A DNA stretch of 5,379 nucleotides from JAEZAF01 sp964395665 (GTDB taxonomy: Bacteria > Chloroflexota > Anaerolineae > Aggregatilineales > Phototrophicaceae): assembly GCA_964395665.1 (NCBI GenBank), contig CAYNDH010000252.1, positions 1 to 5,379 of the forward strand. The letters are read 5' to 3'. The stretch's first letter is position 1, and each line of letters starts with the position of its first letter. Position numbers and translations under genes: made by a program. Shown piece by piece: positions 1-5,379 of the stretch. The notes below the pieces were generated by a model. That model did no database searches and had not been told where the DNA came from. It saw only the letters and a program-made list of their open reading frames with translations.

Positions 1-63
1 ATACGTATGAGTGGTACAGGGCGCACGGGTATCTGAAGTAGCTTCTGCGTTGAGGTATAACCT

Positions 64-91
64 TTGACATGTACACGATTGTGTATATAAT
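64..91 (+). promoter_or_regulatory. Strong sigma70-type promoter of the ncRNA
   Basis: A perfect -35 hexamer TTGACA (64-69) and a perfect -10 hexamer TATAAT (86-91) are separated by 16 bases, one short of the optimum. The predicted transcription start is around 98-100. No ORF with a ribosome binding site follows; instead there is a hairpin-rich stretch ending in a terminator, which points to a stable RNA gene. The spacer holds a perfect dyad, TACAC-GATT-GTGTA (72-85), where a repressor could bind. The hexamers are read directly; activity is inferred. Confidence 0.75.
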
Positions 92-98
92 TGTAATC

Positions 99-262
99 GA
101 ACCACAACACAAAAATACACAGCTTAACGCTGTGTCCCCCAAACTGGGGGTAGCACCATGCTGAATACCTGCTTGCAGCGGGGAGCCTCAAACGGCTAGG
201 CATGGAACCCTTCCGCGAGGGGAGAGCGGAAAACACCAAAGAGGGTTTTTATACCCTCTTTT
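99..262 (+). ncRNA. Structured small RNA (about 164 nt) paired with a DUF3800 gene
   Basis: The stretch is bounded by a consensus promoter and an intrinsic terminator and contains no convincing ORF. Hairpins in order: ACACAGC/GCTGTGT (117-123 with 129-135, loop TTAAC); directly abutting it CCCCC/GGGGG (136-140 with 146-150, loop AAACT); a closing helix CCATGC/GCATGG (156-161 with 200-205) that encloses CCTGC/GCGGG (168-172 with 178-182, loop TTGCA, one U-G pair) and AGCC/GGCT (184-187 with 194-197); then either CCCT/AGGG (208-211 with 218-221) or TTCCGC/GCGGAA (211-216 with 226-231); then the terminator. The U-G pair would be a C-A mismatch on the other strand, so it favours plus-strand transcription, as does the promoter. 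I do not recognise it as 6S, tmRNA, RNase P, SRP or a known riboswitch. From memory, the DUF3800-I to -XI RNA motifs are predicted RNAs located near DUF3800 genes; this may be one of them or a new relative, and I cannot assign a class. The minus-strand DUF3800 gene converges on it. Function is unknown. Confidence 0.7.
238..262 (+). terminator. Intrinsic terminator, probably bidirectional
   Basis: A perfect 9-bp stem AAAGAGGGT/ACCCTCTTT (238-246 with 253-261) has a 6-base loop, and the T-run at its 3' side reaches 262. It would end the plus-strand small RNA. Read on the minus strand, the same stem lies just after the DUF3800 stop codon (266-268) and is followed by TTTGGTGTTTT, so it can plausibly end that transcript as well, with a weaker U-tract. 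Confidence 0.85.
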
Positions 263-265
263 AAA

Positions 266-862
266 TTACACTTTTCGAATGATCCCCTCACGCTCTGCAT
301 GGCTTAGCATCTCCTGAAAAGGTCTTTTACCTTCCAGCCCTGCCCTTGTAAAACCACAAACTGCGTCAGCCAGAAGCATAAGCACATTATTTTCGTCCTT
401 CCTAACCGGACGCACGCTGCCAACCTCAATTCCCCGCTTTCGCAGTTCTTTTTTGAACGGCTGGATCAACGAATTTCCCAAACCATCGACATAAACCAGA
501 GTGGTGTAATTTTCAGCCGGAACGTGAAGATTTATTGCTTCATAGGCCCCACGGATGATAAGTGGAAAATATTTCTCACGTGGTGAATACATCGCATAGA
601 GCATACATCCGTGTAAAGGTTGGTATTTCAGTATGCGAGAGATGTAAGCCTCACGATACTTTGCAGGAGTGCGGCCCCATTTCTGATTTCGTTTACCGCT
701 TTGTAATCCGATTTCTGTCAGTGCATCTTCAACAGCATCTCGATCACCTTCGAAAACCACAGCGCCAACAATGAACCAATTACTTCTGGGATCTTGTCCG
801 CTCTCATCAACATAACAGTAAAATGTGCGTCTTGACGTTGACTTCTTCTTTTTCTTTGACAT
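266..862 (-). CDS. DUF3800 domain protein (RNase H-like fold predicted)
   Basis: The 198-residue product starts with a basic tail (MSKKKKKSTSRR) and then the hallmark DUF3800 motif YVDESGQD (17-24). Next come WFIVGAVVF (29-37), a beta-strand ending in YVDG (124-127), and the C-terminal NNVLMLLADAVCG block (158-170). D19, E20, D126 and D166 are the likely carboxylate set of an RNase H-like metal site; from memory Pfam places DUF3800 in that clan, but no enzymatic reaction is established for the family as far as I know. There is no signal peptide or membrane segment, so it should be cytoplasmic, and the lysine tail suits nucleic-acid binding. The ATG at 862 is the only plausible start: in-frame codons just upstream offer no alternative, although the upstream AGAG is a poor ribosome binding site and I found no clear minus-strand promoter. 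The gene runs tail-to-tail into the small RNA at 99-262 and shares its terminator hairpin. It is less GC-rich than the genes to the right, consistent with horizontal acquisition. Family assignment is firm; a role acting on or with the RNA is inference. Confidence 0.85.
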   Translation of the reverse strand: MSKKKKKSTSRRTFYCYVDESGQDPRSNWFIVGAVVFEGDRDAVEDALTEIGLQSGKRNQKWGRTPAKYREAYISRILKYQPLHGCMLYAMYSPREKYFPLIIRGAYEAINLHVPAENYTTLVYVDGLGNSLIQPFKKELRKRGIEVGSVRPVRKDENNVLMLLADAVCGFTRAGLEGKRPFQEMLSHAEREGIIRKV

Positions 863-1165
863 CGACTCTGCTTGGGTAAAAGCACAAAGCCTAGCATACG
901 TTCTGCCAAAATCAAAAACCGGGATCTGAGCTTATGAACCTTTAAACAGATATAGGACCACTGTCCGTTCACAGCGCTTTTACAGGCATAGTAAAATCAG
1001 CGTACAATTGACAGTCATACAGATCGACGCAGGGATAAACTGCGTTTTTGCGTTATGTTATATGCACAGGCGTGAATTTCAGTGGCACGCTGATGCATCT
1101 GGATGTGTCCTATACAGATAAGCAGACACCCTGCCATACAATCCACTGAGAGGAGCATGATTTCT
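863..1165. other. Intergenic region between DUF3800 and LCP genes
   Basis: About 300 bases lie between the two divergent genes with no supportable coding sequence. They contain an imperfect inverted repeat (CGCTTTTAC at 975-983 against GTAAAA-TCA-GCG at 991-1002), a perfect TTGACA at 1008-1013, a hairpin with a T-run at 1027-1049, and the LCP ribosome binding site at 1148-1155. The TTGACA has no good -10 at normal spacing: the nearest candidate, GATAAA (1034-1039), is 20 bases away. The promoter driving the LCP gene is therefore not settled, and I see no convincing minus-strand promoter for DUF3800. Confidence 0.6.
1027..1049 (+). terminator. Hairpin with T-run upstream of LCP gene
   Basis: A perfect 6-bp stem ACGCAG/CTGCGT (1027-1032 with 1040-1045) with a 7-base loop GGATAAA is followed directly by TTTT (1046-1049). 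This is the form of a short intrinsic terminator on the plus strand. No plus-strand gene lies immediately upstream, so it would either block stray readthrough from the left or, if the TTGACA at 1008 is a working -35, act as an attenuator in the LCP leader. The stem is short, so strength is uncertain. Confidence 0.4.
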
Positions 1166-2164
1166 ATGTCTACACCACGTATTTCGCGCCGGATGCTGGG
1201 GCTGATGATTGCCCTGCTGCTCGTGATCGGCGTCGATCCGCTTTCGAACTCGCCCACCGCCGCACAGGGAAATGATGACGACACGCCAACGCCGGAAGTG
1301 ATCATCGCACGCTGGGATGAAGAATCGCGTTTCACCATTCTGATCGCCGGGATGGATCGCCGCCCGACGGAGCGCAGCTCGCTCAAGGTGCGCACCGATG
1401 CGCTGATGCTGGTCAATATCGACCCGGCGACGCAGCATGTCGGGATTCTGCACATCCCCCGTGATCTGTTCTTCGCGCTGCCCCCGGCCCCCGGCAGCAC
1501 CGAGTCCCCAATGGTGCGCGTCAATACACTCCTGCTGCGTGGAGAAGAACGGCAGGAAGGCTATGGTCCATACATGATCATGGATACCCTGCAATACAAC
1601 CTTGGGATTTATATCGACGGATTTATCCTGTTCGATTTCGAAGCGTTTACCGATATTGTCAATGCGCTTGGCGGCGTGGAAATTACGACGACCTACCCGA
1701 TCAATGACCCGACCTATCCGGATATGAACTACGGCTTTGATCCGTTCTATCTGCGTGCCGGGGACCATACTCTGGACGGCGAAAACGCGCTGAAGTTCGT
1801 GCGGACGCGCCACAATGATAATGATTACGAACGCGGCGAACGGCAGATCCAGATGGTGCGCGCAGTGGTGGCAAAAGCGACGTCCCCGCGCATCCTTCCC
1901 GGCCTGATCCTACAGGCGCCAGACCTGCTGGCGGATCTCGAAGGCCGCCTGTACACCGACCTGACACTGGTTGACGCGATCGCGCTGGCGCGGTTTGCCG
2001 CTGTCCTGCCAGAAGATGCGATTGATACGGCGGTCATTGAACGCCCGTATATCACCGGCCTGTCGGTCGGGGATGGCACATCAGGTGTCACAATCAAACG
2101 CGATACGATTGCGGAACTGCTGGAACAGGTCTTCGGCGAAGGGTATAGTGACCAGAGCGGATAG
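1166..2164 (+). CDS. LytR-CpsA-Psr (LCP) family protein
   Basis: LCP proteins are membrane-anchored enzymes on the outer face of the membrane that transfer glycopolymers from a polyprenyl-phosphate carrier to peptidoglycan; older annotations call them LytR transcriptional attenuators. The 332-residue product has a basic N-terminus (RISRR, 5-9), a hydrophobic segment (10-23) that serves as anchor or signal sequence, and an acidic linker. The LCP core runs from about 55 to 235: DRR (64-66), R76-T-D-ALMLVNID (76-86), HIPRDL (96-101), R118 and N120, LGGVEI (168-173), then LDGENALKFVRTRH (203-216), D220 and ERQ (225-227). These match the conserved Arg/Asp positions of the family. A C-terminal tail of about 100 residues has no domain I can name. 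The ORF is open from an ATG at 1103, but GAGAGGAG (1148-1155) lies 10 bases before the ATG at 1166, which gives a compact signal sequence; the ATG at 1157 sits only one base after that site and is less likely. The MscS gene follows after 44 bases on the same strand. The polymer substrate cannot be told from sequence. Confidence 0.88.
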   Translation: MSTPRISRRMLGLMIALLLVIGVDPLSNSPTAAQGNDDDTPTPEVIIARWDEESRFTILIAGMDRRPTERSSLKVRTDALMLVNIDPATQHVGILHIPRDLFFALPPAPGSTESPMVRVNTLLLRGEERQEGYGPYMIMDTLQYNLGIYIDGFILFDFEAFTDIVNALGGVEITTTYPINDPTYPDMNYGFDPFYLRAGDHTLDGENALKFVRTRHNDNDYERGERQIQMVRAVVAKATSPRILPGLILQAPDLLADLEGRLYTDLTLVDAIALARFAAVLPEDAIDTAVIERPYITGLSVGDGTSGVTIKRDTIAELLEQVFGEGYSDQSG

Positions 2165-2208
2165 CGGTCTGATCAGCACACAGGCGTATGAACAAAATCA
2201 GATGAGGA

Positions 2209-3441
2209 ATGATGTATTTGTTAGAGCAAATCGAGTGGTTTAGCGCTTTACCCGTTGAGGTAAAGGATGCGATTGTCCGCATACTGGCACTGTTCCTTGC
2301 ACTGGGGCTGCTGCTGGCACTGCGCGGACTCATCCGGTGGATGGTGCTGGTCCCGCTGCGCCGTATCACCGAACGGACATCGACTAAAGTTGACGAATCG
2401 CTGATCGATGCGGCGGCCCCAGCGGTGCGCCTGCTGCTGATTGCGGGAGCGCTTTTTATCAGTGCGGCGATTTTCCAGTTGGAATCGACCTTCCTGCTGC
2501 GTGTCGTCCGTACACTGGTGATTGTGGCTGTACTGGTGCTGCTGAATCAACTGATCGCCGTGCTGCTGCCGTCGAGCAAGCGGCTGTTCGCGATTACCGG
2601 CGTCACGATTGAAGAACGTCTGCTGCCGTTTGTGCGCGTGGCCGTGCGCCTGCTGCTGATCGCCGCCGGTGTGGTGATCGTGCTTCAGGAATGGGGCTAT
2701 GATGTCAGCGGGCTGGTGGCCGGGATCGGTCTCGGCGGGCTGGCGTTTTCACTGGCGGCGCAGGATACTGTCGCCAACCTGTTCGGCTTTGTCGCGATTG
2801 TCGGCGATCGCCCGTTCAACGTGGGCGATTACATCAAGACGCCGGATGTTGAGGGCAATATCGAGCATGTCGGCCTGCGTTCGACGCGGGTGCGCCAGCT
2901 CGATCAGGCGCTGGTGATGGTGCCGAATAACAAGCTTGCCAACAGCGCCATTCTGAACTGGTCGCGGCTGGCGAAACGGCGCATCGACTATGTGCTGCGT
3001 ATCCGTTACGGGGCCAGCGCTGAAGAACTCAGCGCTCTGCTCTCGGAGATGCGTGATTACCTGAAATCGCAGGAAAAAGTCGATCCGGCGTCCGTAGTAG
3101 TGAATTTCATCAATTTCGGCGAGAACTCGCTGGAGATTCTGGTGCGCGGCTTCGTCGATCTGGCGAACTGGGGCGAATTCACGAGCGAAAAAGAGCGCCT
3201 CAATCTGGAAATCATGAACATCGTCCGGCGCAGCGGCCTTGACATCGCCTTCCCCAGCCGGTCACTGTATATCGAGAACCTGCCGAGCATCGCGGTCGAA
3301 AGTGAACTGCACGAACGCGACGGCGACGGGCATCAGATCATCCCCAGAACCGCACGTATGATGATCGAGACACAGGTCCCGCACGGGGATGATGCCGACG
3401 AAGGTGAAGATGGCATTGGCGGCCTTGGTGTGCCGAAGTAA
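2209..3441 (+). CDS. MscS-family mechanosensitive ion channel
   Basis: MscS channels open under membrane tension and release solutes on osmotic downshock. The product of up to 410 residues has hydrophobic helices at about 20-48, 71-90, 98-120 and 140-160. The pore-lining helix follows (165-198, with GIGLGGLAFSLAAQD at 172-186 and NLFGF at 190-194), then DRPFNVGDYI (200-209), which is the junction to the MscS beta domain. The small-residue Gly/Ala pattern and the RPF.VGD signature are typical of the family. A soluble beta and alpha/beta vestibule extends to about 355, followed by a charged, acidic tail (GDDADEGED) that is probably disordered. With four helices before the pore helix it is larger than E. 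coli MscS (286 residues, two such helices). The start is uncertain: an in-frame TGA at 2203 limits it, and AGGA (2205-2208) directly abuts the ATG at 2209, leaves 3 bases to the ATG at 2212 and 9 to a TTG at 2218, so translation may begin a few codons later. It follows the LCP gene closely and probably shares its transcript. Confidence 0.9.
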   Translation: MMYLLEQIEWFSALPVEVKDAIVRILALFLALGLLLALRGLIRWMVLVPLRRITERTSTKVDESLIDAAAPAVRLLLIAGALFISAAIFQLESTFLLRVVRTLVIVAVLVLLNQLIAVLLPSSKRLFAITGVTIEERLLPFVRVAVRLLLIAAGVVIVLQEWGYDVSGLVAGIGLGGLAFSLAAQDTVANLFGFVAIVGDRPFNVGDYIKTPDVEGNIEHVGLRSTRVRQLDQALVMVPNNKLANSAILNWSRLAKRRIDYVLRIRYGASAEELSALLSEMRDYLKSQEKVDPASVVVNFINFGENSLEILVRGFVDLANWGEFTSEKERLNLEIMNIVRRSGLDIAFPSRSLYIENLPSIAVESELHERDGDGHQIIPRTARMMIETQVPHGDDADEGEDGIGGLGVPK

Positions 3442-3467
3442 ATGCGCAGTCGGGGATCAGTGCAGAG

Positions 3468-3486
3468 CTTTACCGTAACTTTACTG
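3468..3486 (+). promoter_or_regulatory. Candidate PHO-box-like direct repeat before ABC exporter
   Basis: Two 8-base repeats, CTTTACCG (3468-3475) and CTTTACTG (3479-3486), match at 7 of 8 positions. They are separated by the AT-only triplet TAA, giving an 11-base period. Response regulators of the OmpR/PhoB class bind direct repeats of this geometry, and the cyanobacterial PHO box has 8-base CTTAACC-like repeats with 3-base spacers. The site ends 28 bases before the exporter start codon. Only two repeats are seen and no clear -10 follows, so this is a suggestion. Confidence 0.3.
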
Positions 3487-3514
3487 GATGAGCATGAAAG
3501 CAGATCGGATGTGA

Positions 3515-5347
3515 ATGGGACACAGACGCATTCCCCCTAAGGAGACCGGCTCGTTTCTCAGCAACTTCGGCACACTGCGCTATATCCCACGCTTCTTTCG
3601 CCTGATCTGGAACACCAGCCCACTGCTGACCGGGATTAACATCGTCGTGCGGCTGGTGCAGTCCGTGATGCCAGTGCTGCTGCTGTATGTCGGCAAGCTG
3701 ATCATTGATAACGTCGTCGCCCGCATGGGGACACCTGACCCTGACCTGTCGCCGCTGTTATGGCTGATCGGGCTGGAACTGGGGCTGGTGCTGCTGTCGG
3801 ATGTACTGAACCGCATCATCACCCTGACTGATTCGCTGGTGGTCGAGCTGTATTCCAATCAGGTGTCGGTGCAGTTGATCGAAAAAGCCGCCGCTATGGA
3901 ATTATGGCAGCTTGAAGATCCGGAATTTTACGACAAGCTCGATCAGGCACAGCGCCAGACGACCGCCCGCACCAATCTGACCGCATCAGTGCTGTCACAG
4001 GCACAGGATCTGGTCACGGTCAGCTTTCTGGTGGTCGGGCTGTATATTCAGGACCCATGGCTGGTGGTCCTGCTGATCGTGGCGATTGTCCCGGCATTCA
4101 TCAGCGAGATGAAGTTCAGCCGCTCGACCTATTCGCTTGCCAAACGCTGGACACCGGAACGGCGGATGCTCAATTATCTGGCATATATTGGCGCGACCAA
4201 TGAAAGCGCCAAAGAGGTCAAGCTGTTTAACCTGTCGGGCTATCTCAGCCAGCGTTTTTCGGTGCTGGCGGATCGCTTCTACGACGAAAACCGGTCGCTG
4301 GCAATCCGACGGGCGGCGTGGGGGATGCTGTTCAACCTGATCGGCAGCCTTGGCTATTATGTCGCCTATGGGATCATCATCTTTCGCGCAGTCAGTGGAG
4401 AGATCACGCTCGGCGACCTGACTTTTCTGGCGGGTTCCTTCAGCCGCTTGCAGGGCAAAGTGCAGGGGATTTTCTCGCGCTTTACCAGCATCACCAGCAG
4501 CGCCATGTATTTGCAGGATTACTTCGACTTCATTGATCTGGAAATCTCCCCCGGCGCACGGCTGGAGCCACAGCTTCCGGTCCCATCGACGCTGAAACAC
4601 AGCATCCAATTTGAAAATGTCAGCTTCCGCTATCCCGGTGCAGGTGAGGATGTCTTCCAGAATCTGTCCTTTGAGCTGTATGCGGGTGAAAAGCTGGCAC
4701 TGGTCGGGCGGAATGGTTCGGGAAAGACGACGCTGATCAAGCTGCTGCTCGGATTGTATCGGCCCACACAGGGGCGCGTCCTGTTCGATGGGATCGACAT
4801 CCGCGCCTTTGATCCGGACGAATACCGGGCGCTGTTCAGCGCGATCTTTCAGGACTTTGTACAGTACAACTTCACCGCCCGTGAGAATGTCGGCGTCGGG
4901 ATGATCGAGCGTGTTGAAGATCAGATGCAGGTGGAACAGGCCGCACAGAAGAGCATCGCCGATGAGGTGATCGAGTCGCTGCCGGCGCGTTACGATCAGC
5001 AGTTGGGCAAGCGCTTCAGCGGCGGCACAGAGTTATCCGGCGGACAGTGGCAGAAGATCGCACTGGCGCGGGCGTACATGGCCGATGCCGAGATCATCAT
5101 CCTTGATGAGCCGACCGCCGCGCTCGATGCACAGGCCGAATACGAGACTTTCCTGCGTTTTGTCGAGCTGACAAAGCACAAGACCTCTGTGATCATCTCG
5201 CACCGCTTCAGCACCGTCCGCATGGCGGATCGTATCGCCGTGCTGGGTAATGGTCAGATTCTGGAACTCGGCACCCACGCTGAACTGATGGCACATGAAG
5301 GGCTGTACGCAGAACTGTTCAACCTTCAGGCACAGGGTTATCAGTAG
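3515..5347 (+). CDS. ABC exporter, fused permease and ATPase half-transporter
   Basis: The 610-residue protein is a type IV (MsbA-like) ABC half-transporter that would work as a homo- or heterodimer, using ATP to export an unknown substrate across the cytoplasmic membrane. The permease domain spans about 1-340 with six helices near 36-63, 79-104, 165-178, 181-197, 270-292 and 296-315; the long cytoplasmic loops include ELWQLEDPEFYDKLD (129-143) and ESAKEVKLFN (230-239). The ATPase domain (about 365-610) is complete: A-loop Y373, Walker A GRNGSGKT (398-405), Q-loop Q446, signature LSGGQ (507-511), Walker B IIILDE (527-532) with catalytic E532, and H-loop H563. It therefore looks catalytically competent. 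No peptidase or other fused domain is present, so the substrate (lipid, peptide or drug) cannot be told. The ATG at 3515 is the first possible start because an in-frame TGA ends at 3514; the upstream ribosome binding site is weak. A strong AAGGAG occurs inside codons 9-10, but no in-frame ATG, GTG or TTG follows it at usable spacing. It lies 73 bases after the MscS gene. Confidence 0.9.
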   Translation: MGHRRIPPKETGSFLSNFGTLRYIPRFFRLIWNTSPLLTGINIVVRLVQSVMPVLLLYVGKLIIDNVVARMGTPDPDLSPLLWLIGLELGLVLLSDVLNRIITLTDSLVVELYSNQVSVQLIEKAAAMELWQLEDPEFYDKLDQAQRQTTARTNLTASVLSQAQDLVTVSFLVVGLYIQDPWLVVLLIVAIVPAFISEMKFSRSTYSLAKRWTPERRMLNYLAYIGATNESAKEVKLFNLSGYLSQRFSVLADRFYDENRSLAIRRAAWGMLFNLIGSLGYYVAYGIIIFRAVSGEITLGDLTFLAGSFSRLQGKVQGIFSRFTSITSSAMYLQDYFDFIDLEISPGARLEPQLPVPSTLKHSIQFENVSFRYPGAGEDVFQNLSFELYAGEKLALVGRNGSGKTTLIKLLLGLYRPTQGRVLFDGIDIRAFDPDEYRALFSAIFQDFVQYNFTARENVGVGMIERVEDQMQVEQAAQKSIADEVIESLPARYDQQLGKRFSGGTELSGGQWQKIALARAYMADAEIIILDEPTAALDAQAEYETFLRFVELTKHKTSVIISHRFSTVRMADRIAVLGNGQILELGTHAELMAHEGLYAELFNLQAQGYQ

Positions 5348-5359
5348 CCGGTGAGGTCT

Positions 5360-5379
5360 ATGCAGGGCCGGGATTCTTC
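5360..5379 (+). CDS. Possible start of a further ORF, cut by the window edge
   Basis: Twelve bases after the exporter stop, GTGAGG (5351-5356) precedes an ATG at 5360 that stays open for six codons (MQGRDS) to the end of the window. The spacing of 3 bases is short and six codons carry no family information, so this may be chance. It would fit the same-strand, closely spaced layout of the preceding genes. Confidence 0.2.

Noticed and set aside
146..161. GGGGGTAGCACCATGC as a T-box antiterminator element
   Set aside because: It only loosely resembles the AGGGTGGTACCGCG consensus, there is no Stem I specifier region, and no aminoacyl or amino-acid gene lies downstream on the plus strand.
158..199. 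Possible 13-codon peptide within the small RNA, GGGGG seven bases upstream
   Set aside because: It is too short to support, has no true ribosome binding site, and both its start and the upstream G-run are buried in predicted helices.
99..262. 6S RNA, tmRNA, RNase P RNA or retron ncRNA
   Set aside because: There is no long rod with a central bubble, no tRNA-like ends, no RNase P core motifs, and no reverse transcriptase nearby.
202..264. Possible 20-codon peptide (MEPFREGRAENTKEGFYTLF) running through the terminator
   Set aside because: There is no ribosome binding site, the start lies in the CCATGC/GCATGG helix, and the last codons and stop lie in or just beyond the terminator stem.
1015..1813. 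Long minus-strand open frames opposite the LCP gene
   Set aside because: They are antisense shadows of a clearly recognisable LCP gene in GC-rich DNA, and their translations resemble no family I recognise.
2246..2265. CTTTACC/GGTAAAG hairpin early in the MscS gene
   Set aside because: It lies inside coding sequence encoding ordinary family residues, has no T-run, and one 7-bp inverted repeat in several kilobases can occur by chance.
3511..3540. GTG-started nine-codon frame overlapping the exporter start and followed by AGGAG
   Set aside because: It is a very short frame in a different register, with no usable in-frame exporter start after the AAGGAG.

Overview
The window looks like a chromosomal segment from a moderately GC-rich bacterium. 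A Chloroflexota (Anaerolineae-like) origin is my best guess, based only on the style of the LCP, MscS and ABC proteins and their base composition; I could not run a search. It has two parts. Bases 1 to about 1000 are noticeably less GC-rich (two hand-counted 60-base lines inside the minus-strand gene are each 47% GC). From about 1150 to the end lies a denser, GC-richer block (one line counted at 62%).

Left part: a near-consensus sigma70-type promoter (TTGACA, 16-base spacer, TATAAT, 64-91) faces right. It is followed by about 165 bases with no convincing ORF but with a run of perfect or near-perfect hairpins, ending in a strong intrinsic terminator at 238-262. I read this as a small structured non-coding RNA of about 164 nt. 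Tail-to-tail with it, on the minus strand (862-266), is a 198-residue DUF3800 protein with an RNase H-like set of acidic residues and a lysine-rich N-terminal tail. The gene stops just beyond the shared terminator hairpin. DUF3800 genes are known to sit beside several unrelated classes of predicted structured RNA, so the pair is the best candidate here for an uncharacterised two-component RNA/protein system.

Middle: 863-1165 is an intergenic gap of about 300 bases with no gene. It holds an isolated TTGACA, an imperfect inverted repeat, and a hairpin followed by a T-run that could stop transcription entering the next gene.

Right part: three plus-strand genes for cell-envelope proteins follow in order. 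They are a LytR-CpsA-Psr (LCP) protein (1166-2164), a MscS-family mechanosensitive channel (2209-3441) and a fused permease-ATPase ABC exporter (3515-5347). Gaps of 44 and 73 bases allow co-transcription. The second gap carries a direct repeat with an 11-base period that resembles a PHO-box-type response-regulator site, so the exporter may have its own control. All three products act at the membrane or cell wall (glycopolymer attachment, osmotic release, export), but nothing in the sequence ties them to one pathway. A possible further ORF starts in the last 20 bases.
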